Assembly: GCA_029227055.1 (NCBI GenBank)
Contig: JAQXZE010000041.1
Location: 1-59,311, forward strand
Direction of reading: 5' to 3'
Origin: Oscillospiraceae bacterium
Lineage (GTDB): Bacteria > Bacillota > Clostridia > Oscillospirales > Acutalibacteraceae
DNA: 59,311 bases
Positions 1-6,960 of the stretch are shown here, piece after piece. The stretch's first letter is position 1; every line of letters begins with the position of its first letter. The translations under genes and the position numbers were made by a program. The notes under the pieces were generated by a model. The model had not been told where the DNA came from and did no database searches. It saw nothing but the letters and a program-made list of their open reading frames with translations.

Positions 1-121
1 TAATTTTTTCTCCTTTCAATAAACCAACACTTGTGTTTTTATTGCAGTTATAGTATAATTCGGAAAGAAAGTAAAAACAACCATCAAAATTGCAATAAGT
101 GTTGGAATATTGGAGAAAAAT
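1..121. promoter_or_regulatory. Divergent promoter/operator region of TetR gene
   Basis: Intergenic control region between the TetR gene on the right and a leftward gene whose start lies just outside the window. On the minus strand a GAAAGGAG ribosome binding site occupies about 8-15. CCAACACTT at 24-32 is matched in inverted orientation by AAGTGTTGG at 97-105, and ATTGCA at 41-46 by TGCAAT at 91-96, so two operator-like elements face each other. A TATAAT at 54-59 with TTGTGT at 31-36 (17-bp spacing) is a plausible rightward promoter overlapping the left element. Autoregulation and control of the outside gene are inferred from the layout. Confidence 0.5.
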
Positions 122-640
122 ATGAATACAAAGAACAATAAACGCAGAAGAGAGTCACAGGAAAAAACAGAAAGGGCCTTTGTAGAGCTGTTACAAAGCA
201 GAGAAATCAAGGAGATAACGGTATCCGATATTTGCAAAATAACAGGGCTTAACCGCAGTACATTTTACGCAAATTATATAGATATTTATGACCTTGCAGA
301 AAGGGTAAAGGAAAGGCTCGAAAAGGACTTTTCTGAAGAATTTGCCGATTACGATTACTATAATGAGCGCACGGGTGCCCTTAAAATGTTTAAGCATATA
401 AAGGAAAATCAGATATTTTATAAAACATATTTTAAATTATGCTATGACAGTGCGCATCAGGTGTCGGTTTATGATGTAAAGCGTGCAGAGCTTGAGCTTG
501 GCAACAAAAATATTAAATACCACATAGAATTTTTCAGAAACGGACTTAATGCAATAATTAAAATGTGGCTTGCGAGCGGTTGCGAGGAGTCTCCCGAAGA
601 AATGGCAGAGATACTTTCGCAGGAGTATAAGGGAAGATAG
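122..640 (+). CDS. TetR/AcrR family transcriptional regulator
   Basis: A 172-residue predicted DNA-binding repressor. The N-terminal 50 residues form the TetR helix-turn-helix, with the recognisable ITVSDICKITGLNRSTFYANY segment in which STFY is the family hallmark. The remainder is a helical ligand/dimerisation domain of the type with a conserved IKMWLASG near the C-terminus, as in DhaS-like and TetR_C_7 proteins. I start at ATG 122 because TGGAGA at 111-116 gives good spacing; a TTG at 110 overlaps that site. Inverted repeats upstream are probable operators. The ligand cannot be read from sequence; the likely target is the divergent gene off the left edge, with itself. Confidence 0.85.
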   Translation: MNTKNNKRRRESQEKTERAFVELLQSREIKEITVSDICKITGLNRSTFYANYIDIYDLAERVKERLEKDFSEEFADYDYYNERTGALKMFKHIKENQIFYKTYFKLCYDSAHQVSVYDVKRAELELGNKNIKYHIEFFRNGLNAIIKMWLASGCEESPEEMAEILSQEYKGR

Positions 641-669
641 ACAGAACAAAATAATTCGGGAGGTATGAT

Positions 670-1722
670 ATGGATAAGGATACTATTCTTTTGGTGCTTA
701 CGGGCGGTACGATTTGCTCCTTTTCGGACGAAAAGGGTGAGAAAAGCACCGATATCGAAAAGGCAAAAAGTCTGATTGTAGAAAATTTCAGAAAGACGGA
801 CAGCAAACATCGCGGTGTAGAGTTTGAAAACCGTATGCCGATTGATACATTGAGCGAGAATATGACGCTCGATAAGTGGAACACCCTGATATCAGCCCTT
901 AAAAGCTATGATTTATCCGTCTATAAGGGAGTAGTTATTCTCCACGGTACCGATACTCTTGCCTATACCGCTTCCTTGCTATCGTTACTTCTTACAAGCG
1001 CTACTGTTCCTATTTTTTTAGTATCAAGTCAGGAATCCTTAGAGAGCGAAACCGCTAACGGAAACGAGAATTTTAAAACAGCTGTTGAGCTTATAATGAA
1101 AGGGATAAAGCCCAATGTTTATGTGCCGTATAAAAATTCTGACGGTAAAATGTATCTCCATTTGGGAGCGCATTTAACACAGTGCGCCCCTTTATCAAAC
1201 GATTTTTACAGCTTGGATGCAAAGGAATTAGAAAACAATAAAAACGACGGCGTTTGCGGAGTAATTTTCGAGACAAACCAAAATATTTTAGAAAAAACAG
1301 GCAAACTCACTCCGAGCGTTTTAAAAATAACCCCTTATGTAGCGCTCGATTATTCGGTTTTTAACATGGATGGTATTAAGGCGGTGGTTCACGGAACATA
1401 TCATTCCCAAACCCTTTGCGCAGAGGAAGAAGCCTCTGGTTTTTCGGTTTTTGCCCTTTCTAAATGCTTTAAAGACCAAAAAACAGGCAAATCACCCGAA
1501 ATACCGCTTTTTATTGAGCCTTGCAATTATAAGGAAAATGAAAATAAGTCTTGCTACGAAACAACTGCGATTGCTGTAAAGCGAGGGGCGGTTTCGGTTT
1601 TTGGTATGACCTCTGAAATGGTATATGTAAAAGCGCTTGTAGGTGTAGCTCTCGGCAAAGAGGGAGAGGTTCTTGTAGATTTTATGCTAAACGAGAACAT
1701 AAACCACGAAAAGCATTATTAA
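670..1722 (+). CDS. Type I L-asparaginase-like amidohydrolase
   Basis: A 350-residue cytoplasmic protein of the asparaginase/glutaminase/GatD superfamily. It keeps the N-terminal TGGTI motif (residues 11-15) and the HGTDT motif (about residue 91), which supply the two Thr and the Asp of the active site, and the following SSQ segment. Aligned by eye with bacterial AnsA, the stretch GAHLTQCAPLSNDFYSLDA replaces one ending TTK...FDA, and the catalytic Lys appears to be Ser. The family hydrolyses Asn to Asp plus ammonia; activity here is uncertain. It follows the TetR gene by 29 bp and precedes the T-box of the amidotransferase operon. No signal peptide, so type I rather than periplasmic type II. 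Confidence 0.75.
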   Translation: MDKDTILLVLTGGTICSFSDEKGEKSTDIEKAKSLIVENFRKTDSKHRGVEFENRMPIDTLSENMTLDKWNTLISALKSYDLSVYKGVVILHGTDTLAYTASLLSLLLTSATVPIFLVSSQESLESETANGNENFKTAVELIMKGIKPNVYVPYKNSDGKMYLHLGAHLTQCAPLSNDFYSLDAKELENNKNDGVCGVIFETNQNILEKTGKLTPSVLKITPYVALDYSVFNMDGIKAVVHGTYHSQTLCAEEEASGFSVFALSKCFKDQKTGKSPEIPLFIEPCNYKENENKSCYETTAIAVKRGAVSVFGMTSEMVYVKALVGVALGKEGEVLVDFMLNENINHEKHY

Positions 1723-1790
1723 AGCTTTCACAATTTGTAAATTTTTGGAATAAAGTAAAAATAGAACAAAATTTAGTAAAATAAGATGTG

Positions 1791-1819
1791 TTGACAAATT
1801 AAAAAGAGTGTGTTAAACT
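1791..1819 (+). promoter_or_regulatory. SigmaA-type promoter of the T-box/aspS operon
   Basis: A perfect TTGACA at 1791-1796 is followed after 17 bp by TAAACT at 1814-1819. It sits just upstream of the T-box leader, which would start within a few bases downstream. Confidence 0.6.
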
Positions 1820-1824
1820 TATAC

Positions 1825-2053
1825 GCGTAAAGATTCCGTTTTTTGTGGAAAGTTCATTAGAGAGTATGCATCATGGGCTGAAAGTGCATTTGAACGAGTA
1901 GTAAGACGGGGAACACTTTATGCAAAATTTATTTTGCTACAATCTGATATGGGCTTCAAGTGGATGTGTAAATCACATCAATACGGGTGGCACCGCGGGT
2001 TAATTTTATTTACTCGTCCCGGAAATTCTTAATTGAATTTCCGGGATTTTTTT
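1825..2053 (+). promoter_or_regulatory. T-box riboswitch leader of aspS-gatC/gatA/gatB
   Basis: A tRNA-sensing transcription attenuator. GCGTAAAG (1825-1832) pairs with CTTTATGC (1916-1923) to form the base of Stem I. TTCC (1834-1837)/GGAA (1910-1913) and GTTCA (1852-1856)/TGAAC (1891-1895) flank an internal loop. AGAGAG (1859-1864) and GGCTG (1877-1881) are the usual distal Stem I motifs. The loop strand 1896-1909 contains GAC at 1905-1907 followed by a purine, the best candidate specifier (Asp). The T-box sequence GGGTGGCACCGCG is at 1985-1997, and the terminator CCCGGAAATTC/GAATTTCCGGG plus T-run is at 2018-2053. Uncharged tRNA should favour the antiterminator and raise expression of the whole operon. 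Confidence 0.93.
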
Positions 2054-2082
2054 GTAAAGAATTTTATAATAGGAGGAAGAAT

Positions 2083-4200
2083 ATGTACAGAACTCATTAT
2101 TGTAACGATATCAGAAAGAGTGATGTAGGCGCCGAAGTTGAGCTTGCGGGTTGGATACATTCTAAGCGTGACCACGGCGGCGTGTTGTTTATCGACCTTA
2201 GAGACTACACAGGCATTACTCAGCTTGTTGTTCACGACCCTAAAATGATTGAGGAATTAGACTCCAATAAAATAGAAACGGTGGTATCCGTAAAGGGTAC
2301 TGTTTCGCTTCGTGATATTGAGACTGTAAACGAAAAGATTGCAACGGGTGAGGTTGAGCTTATCGTAAGCAGCTACAAAATTCTCGGAAAATGTATTAAG
2401 GATTTACCCTTTGAGATTTTCGATTCTAAGGACAGTAAGGAGCAGCTTCGCTTAAAGCACAGATTTTTAGACCTTAGAAATCCGAAGGTATCATCGAGTA
2501 TCTATAAGCGCTCACAGATTATAAAGTATATGCGTGAGCTTATGGAAAACGAGGGCTTTTTGGAAATTCAAACCCCGATTTTAACTGCATCTTCCCCTGA
2601 GGGCGCTAGAGACTTCCTAGTTCCTAGCCGAAAGCACCCAGGAAAGTTCTATGCATTACCTCAGGCACCGCAGCAGTTTAAGCAGCTGCTTATGGTATCG
2701 GGATTTGACAGATACTTCCAGATAGCGCCCTGTTTTAGAGATGAGGACGCCAGAGCTGACCGTTCACCCGGTGAATTCTATCAGCTTGACTTTGAAATGG
2801 CTTTCGCAACACAGGAAGAGGTTCTCGGTGTTTGCGAGAGGGTTATCCGCTCGATTTTCGGTAAGTTTATAGGTCATCACGAGCCGCTCGATGAGGCGCC
2901 TTTCAGGCATATTTCCTTTGCAGAGTCAATGCTTAAATACGGCTCTGATAAGCCTGACCTTAGAAACCCCTTAGAGATTTGCGATTTAACCGAATTCTTT
3001 AAAACCGTTAACTTCCCCGTTTTTAAGGGCAAGGTTGTAAGAGCAATAGTAGCACCCTGTAAAAACGAGAGATGGTTCTTTGATAAATCCTTAAATTATG
3101 CAACTAAGAGTGTAGGAATGCAGGGCCTTGCCCACATTACCCTCTTAAACGAGAAAACCGCAGAGTTTAAGGATGACCCGATTGTAAAGAAATTAACCGA
3201 CGAGCAAAAGAGAGAGATTATTGAGTTAACAGGTCTTAAAGAGGGCGAAACAATCTTCTTTATCTGCGATATCGCAGAGGAAACCGCCGCTAAAAATGCG
3301 GGCGCTATCCGTAGTTGGCTTGGCGATGAGCTAGATCTTATTAATAAGAATAGATTTGAGTTTTGCTTTATCGTTGATTTCCCGATGTATGAGTATGACG
3401 AGACAAGCGGAAAGATTATATTTACCCATAACCCCTTCTCAATGCCGCAGGGCGGACTTGATGCTCTTCTTTCAAAGGACCCCACAGAAGTTTTAGCCTA
3501 TCAGTACGACCTTGTTTGTAACGGTATTGAGCTTGCTTCCGGTGCTGTTCGTAACCACGATGTTGAGATTATGAAAAAGGCATTTGAGATTGCAGGTTAT
3601 AGCGAAGAAGAGTTAGCTGCTAGATTTAGCGCTCTTTATGAGGCATTCCAGTTCGGTGCACCGCCACACGCAGGTATGGCGCCCGGTGTTGACAGAATGA
3701 TAATGCTTTTAGAGGATACCGAAACTATCAGAGATGTTATCGTATTCCCGCTTGACGGTCAGGCACAAGACCAGATGCTCGGCGCTCCGAGTACCGTTAG
3801 CGAGATGCAGTTGTTTGAAGCAAATGTATCTATCAGAGGCTCAGAAACAGGATTTTCGGGCGGCGGCGCTACAGTCGGCGGCGTAGGTTCTGCTAAAAAG
3901 AGCGAGAAAAAGGAATTAACAAAAGAAGAAAAGCTAAAGGCACTTGAAAGCGTTAACGAATTAAAGCTTTCGGATAACGAAGAGGGCACAATGCTCAAAC
4001 TTTTCGAGGATATGAAAGCCTTTGAAGAAAAATTAGACGCAATAGATACAGAGGCTACCGAGCCGATGATTTATGTTGCTCCCACAGTAAATGTGATAAG
4101 AGAAGATAAGAGGGTGCAGCCCTTCTCAAGAGAAAAGCTTTTAGAGGGTGCACCGCAGGCAAGCGAAGACAGTTGGATTGTTCCAAAGGTAGTAAAGTGA
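2083..4200 (+). CDS. aspS: AspRS-GatC fusion protein (non-discriminating type)
   Basis: A 705-residue protein, over 110 residues longer than ordinary bacterial AspRS. Residues 1 to about 590 are a complete class IIb synthetase: OB-fold anticodon domain, then catalytic core with FRDEDARADR (motif 2) and GAPPHAGMAPGVDR (motif 3). The RDHGG segment carries the His seen in enzymes that charge both tRNA-Asp and tRNA-Asn. A Gly-rich linker (about 591-603) and a charged stretch lead to a full GatC domain (about 620-705) with TEATEPM, VIREDKRV, REKLLEGAPQ and a terminal VPKVVK. I start at ATG 2083 after AGGAGGAAGAAT. The fusion joins Asp-tRNA formation to the amidotransferase encoded next; the gatA start overlaps the stop region. 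Confidence 0.95.
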   Translation: MYRTHYCNDIRKSDVGAEVELAGWIHSKRDHGGVLFIDLRDYTGITQLVVHDPKMIEELDSNKIETVVSVKGTVSLRDIETVNEKIATGEVELIVSSYKILGKCIKDLPFEIFDSKDSKEQLRLKHRFLDLRNPKVSSSIYKRSQIIKYMRELMENEGFLEIQTPILTASSPEGARDFLVPSRKHPGKFYALPQAPQQFKQLLMVSGFDRYFQIAPCFRDEDARADRSPGEFYQLDFEMAFATQEEVLGVCERVIRSIFGKFIGHHEPLDEAPFRHISFAESMLKYGSDKPDLRNPLEICDLTEFFKTVNFPVFKGKVVRAIVAPCKNERWFFDKSLNYATKSVGMQGLAHITLLNEKTAEFKDDPIVKKLTDEQKREIIELTGLKEGETIFFICDIAEETAAKNAGAIRSWLGDELDLINKNRFEFCFIVDFPMYEYDETSGKIIFTHNPFSMPQGGLDALLSKDPTEVLAYQYDLVCNGIELASGAVRNHDVEIMKKAFEIAGYSEEELAARFSALYEAFQFGAPPHAGMAPGVDRMIMLLEDTETIRDVIVFPLDGQAQDQMLGAPSTVSEMQLFEANVSIRGSETGFSGGGATVGGVGSAKKSEKKELTKEEKLKALESVNELKLSDNEEGTMLKLFEDMKAFEEKLDAIDTEATEPMIYVAPTVNVIREDKRVQPFSREKLLEGAPQASEDSWIVPKVVK

Positions 4201-4210
4201 GGTGTTGGCA

Positions 4211-5395
4211 GTGAAATTTATTACAAAACTTAATGTATCGGGCAAAATCGCGGTTGACGATAACATTCTCGTTGAAGGTGTTCTGTCCTCTGCCGGCTCT
4301 CATATTTTAGACGGCTTTAAGCCCCTTTTCAGCGCAGAGGCAGTTACCCGTCTTGAAAAAGCAGGCTATGCCGTTAGCGGCAAAACAAATGTAGGCGAAT
4401 TTGGTCTTGACCTTTTAGGCGAAACCTCTTATTACGGTGCAGTTACAGAAAACGGCGCTTTGAGAGGTGCCGCTGCTGCCTTAGTTGCAGACGGCACAGT
4501 AGAGGCTGCCCTTTGCGTAGATGTAAACGGCTACCCAAGAAGAGCTGCTGCCGCATCGGAGGTTGCTTTTCTTAAGCCCACATACAGTACAGTATCCCGC
4601 TACGGCGTTATTGCGGCGGCGTCTTCAGGCGAGCAAATCGGCGTTACTGCAAAAAATGTCGAAAAAATTGCCGAGGTTATGTCGGTTATCGCAGGTCACG
4701 ACGCAAAGGACGGCACTAGCGACAAGGTAGAAAGCTATACCTATTCTACAACCGAAGAGGTTAGCGGTAAAAAGGTTTGCCTTATTACAGAGCTTTACGA
4801 TGCGGTGTCAAGTGATGTAAAGGTAAAGATTGATAGCTATATTAAAAAGCTTGAGGCAAAGGGCGTTTCTGTGGAAAAGATATCCTTATCCCTCGTTTTA
4901 GAGGCAAAAACCGTATGGCAGATACTTTTATCGGCAGAAACCTGTAACAATGTTTCCCGTTTTGACGGTGTTAAGTACGGTCACCGAGCAGAAAAATACA
5001 GAAATATTGACGAGCTTTATGTAAACTCAAGAACAGAGGGCTTCGGCTTCCTTACAAAAGCTACCATTCTTTACGGCTCGGATGTTTTATCTAAAGGCAG
5101 ATACGAAAACTGCTACGATAAGGCAATGAGAGTTCGCCGTATTATAGCAGAGGAATTAAATAAAATTTTCGAAAAGTTTGATGCAGTTTTATTACCTGTT
5201 GCAAGTCAGGTAAATTATAGCGAATATGATTTAAAGGATGCGTTCAGCAAGGTGTTTGAGGAGTCGGTATTCACCGCCCTTCCAAACCTTACAGGTGCCC
5301 CTGCTTTAGTTACAAGCGGAGTTCAGTTAATGGCGGCTTCCTTTAAGGAAAGCACCCTTTTAAGTCTTGCAAAATCAGTAGAGGAGGATAAGTAA
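4211..5395 (+). CDS. gatA: GatA homologue lacking amidase catalytic residues
   Basis: A 394-residue amidase-family protein in the gatA position, against about 485 for typical GatA. It lacks the N-terminal 65 or so residues and part of the C-terminus. Fold and interface motifs survive: KTNVGEF, LKPTYSTVSRYGV, NVSRFDGVKYGH, SRTEGFG and the KAMRVRR helix. The Ser-cisSer-Lys triad does not: the IKDN lysine is Asp16 in AVDDNI, the GGSSGGS loop is NGALRG (81-86), and the nucleophile position of TGGSIRQPA is Tyr108 in NGYPRRAAA. The GTG at 4211 has GAGGTG upstream. An intact frame between aspS-gatC and gatB argues for a retained structural role; glutaminase activity is very unlikely. Confidence 0.85.
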   Translation: MKFITKLNVSGKIAVDDNILVEGVLSSAGSHILDGFKPLFSAEAVTRLEKAGYAVSGKTNVGEFGLDLLGETSYYGAVTENGALRGAAAALVADGTVEAALCVDVNGYPRRAAAASEVAFLKPTYSTVSRYGVIAAASSGEQIGVTAKNVEKIAEVMSVIAGHDAKDGTSDKVESYTYSTTEEVSGKKVCLITELYDAVSSDVKVKIDSYIKKLEAKGVSVEKISLSLVLEAKTVWQILLSAETCNNVSRFDGVKYGHRAEKYRNIDELYVNSRTEGFGFLTKATILYGSDVLSKGRYENCYDKAMRVRRIIAEELNKIFEKFDAVLLPVASQVNYSEYDLKDAFSKVFEESVFTALPNLTGAPALVTSGVQLMAASFKESTLLSLAKSVEEDK

Positions 5396-5397
5396 TT

Positions 5398-6819
5398 ATG
5401 GGTTATGAAGTAGTAATCGGTCTTGAAACCCACGTAGAGCTTTCAACAGAGTCTAAACTCTTTTGTTCCTGCGGCGGCCACTCTAGTGCCGACGAGCCTA
5501 ACGATTGCGTATGTCCTGCCTGCTGCGGAATGCCCGGTATGCTTCCCGTTGTAAACAAAAAGGCTATTGAGCTTGCCGTTAAAGCGGGACTTATGCTTAA
5601 CTGTAAAATCAACAAATACACAACCTTTGATAAAAAGAGTTATTATTATCCTGACCTTCCTGCCGCTTATCAGACAACGCAGTGGTTCCATCCTATCTGT
5701 GTTGAGGGTGCGGTTGAGGTAGAAACAAGTCAGGGAACAAGAACCATCGGCATTAAGCAAATTCACGTTGAGGAGGACGCAGGAAAGCTCGTTCACACAA
5801 ACGATTCTTCTCTTGTAGACTACAACAGAACAAGCGTGCCGCTTATCGAAATTGTTACAAAGCCTGATTTCAGGAGTGCTGAAGAGGTTATAACATATCT
5901 TAAAACCTTAAAATCAAAGCTTCAGTTCGCAGGAATTTCTGAATGTGAAGAGGGCGCTATGAGATGCGATATAAACATCTCGGTTCGCCCTGAGGGAACA
6001 GATGAGCTCGGTGTTCGTACCGAAATCAAGAATATGAGCTCGCTTACTTCCATTGAAGAGGCAATAAACAAAGAGGCTATCCGTCATATAGATGCCCTTG
6101 AGAGATTTACAGAGGAATTAGTTCAGGAAACTCGCCGTTGGGACGATGTTAAAAAGCGAACCTTCTCAATGAGAAACAAGGAAACGGCGGCAGATTACCG
6201 CTATTTCCCTGACCCGAATATAATGCCTGTTGTAATCAGCGACGAATGGCTTGAGGAAATTAAGGCAGATATGCCGGCTACAACCTCTGAGCAGGCGGCT
6301 AAATATGTGTCTCTAGGAATTCCCGAAAAGGAAGCGGCACAAATTGTAACAGAGCCTGTTTTAAGTCAGTTGCTTGATAGCGTAATAGCTCTCGGTGCCG
6401 ACGCTAAAACCGCATCAAGTTGGATAATTACCGACTGTGTAGGAATTTTGAGAAGAAACGGCAAGGTTGCAAAGGAGCTTGATATCGCACCCGAAACGCT
6501 ATTCTATATTATAAGCAAGGTTAGTGATAACGAGCTTACAAGAAAAGCCGGTAGAAATGTTTTGGTGGCAGTTATCAGCGATGGTGTGGACCCTAAAATA
6601 TACGCTAAGGAAAACAACCTCTTCTCTCAGAACGACAGCGCAGCGCTCGAAGAGGTTTGCAAGAAAATTGTTGAAGCAAATCCGCAGGCAGTTGAAGATT
6701 ACAAAAACGGAAAGACAAAAGCCATTCAGGCACTTTTTGGTGGAGTAATGAGAGAGCTTCGCGGAACAGGCGACCCCGCAGTTATCAACAAAATATTACT
6801 CGAAATGTTATCTAAATAA
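5398..6819 (+). CDS. gatB: Asp-tRNA(Asn)/Glu-tRNA(Gln) amidotransferase subunit B
   Basis: A 473-residue GatB of normal length. It phosphorylates the side-chain carboxylate of mischarged Asp-tRNA(Asn) or Glu-tRNA(Gln) and replaces the phosphate with ammonia. The start is VVIGLETHVEL, followed by the zinc-site cysteines (FCSCGG and CVCPACCGMPG), the ATP/Mg segment HVEEDAGKLVH, DYNRTSVPLIEIVTKPD and EGAMRCDINISV, then the C-terminal helical and YqeY-like tail domains (from about residue 295). All hallmark residues look intact, unlike the preceding GatA. It starts 2 bp after the gatA stop, with GAGGAGGATAAG as ribosome binding site, and ends at a strong terminator. Confidence 0.96.
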   Translation: MGYEVVIGLETHVELSTESKLFCSCGGHSSADEPNDCVCPACCGMPGMLPVVNKKAIELAVKAGLMLNCKINKYTTFDKKSYYYPDLPAAYQTTQWFHPICVEGAVEVETSQGTRTIGIKQIHVEEDAGKLVHTNDSSLVDYNRTSVPLIEIVTKPDFRSAEEVITYLKTLKSKLQFAGISECEEGAMRCDINISVRPEGTDELGVRTEIKNMSSLTSIEEAINKEAIRHIDALERFTEELVQETRRWDDVKKRTFSMRNKETAADYRYFPDPNIMPVVISDEWLEEIKADMPATTSEQAAKYVSLGIPEKEAAQIVTEPVLSQLLDSVIALGADAKTASSWIITDCVGILRRNGKVAKELDIAPETLFYIISKVSDNELTRKAGRNVLVAVISDGVDPKIYAKENNLFSQNDSAALEEVCKKIVEANPQAVEDYKNGKTKAIQALFGGVMRELRGTGDPAVINKILLEMLSK

Positions 6820-6828
6820 AAATAAAAA

Positions 6829-6857
6829 GGCTATCTCGAAAAGAGATAGCCTTTTTT
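6829..6857 (+). terminator. Rho-independent terminator after gatB
   Basis: GGCTATCTC/GAGATAGCC hairpin with a 5-nt loop and a run of six T. It closes the T-box operon. Confidence 0.9.
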
Positions 6858-6872
6858 CATTGATGTTTTTGT

Positions 6873-6929
6873 GTAGGGTTGATTTACGAATCAACCGCGT
6901 TTTTCGGGCAATTCGTGAATTGCCCCTAC
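6873..6929 (+). repeat. Paired-palindrome intergenic repeat, copy 1
   Basis: A 57-bp unit bounded by GTAGGG and CCCTAC that contains two palindromes, GGTTGATTTACGAATCAACC and GGGCAATTCGTGAATTGCCC. Near-identical units occur at 11828-11885 and, inverted, at 37209-37266; a single-palindrome version is at 20404-20431. All copies are intergenic. Confidence 0.85.
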
Positions 6930-6932
6930 AAC

Positions 6933-6960
6933 AAAAAAAGACGGCTAATGCCGTCTTTTT
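6933..6960. terminator. Bidirectional terminator between gatB and ABC gene
   Basis: GACGGC TAAT GCCGTC hairpin flanked by A-run and T-run, so it can act on both strands. It abuts the stop codon of the leftward ABC transporter gene. Confidence 0.85.

Noticed and set aside
1891-1895. Overlapping GAA/AAC as a dual Glu/Asn T-box specifier
   Set aside because: In my fold TGAAC pairs with GTTCA (1852-1856) above the specifier loop, so GAC at 1905-1907 is preferred. Not excluded, and listed as a check.
4211-5395. gatA homologue as a simple pseudogene
   Set aside because: The frame is open over 394 codons, has its own ribosome binding site, is tightly coupled to both neighbours and keeps motifs away from the catalytic site; decay would not spare these selectively.
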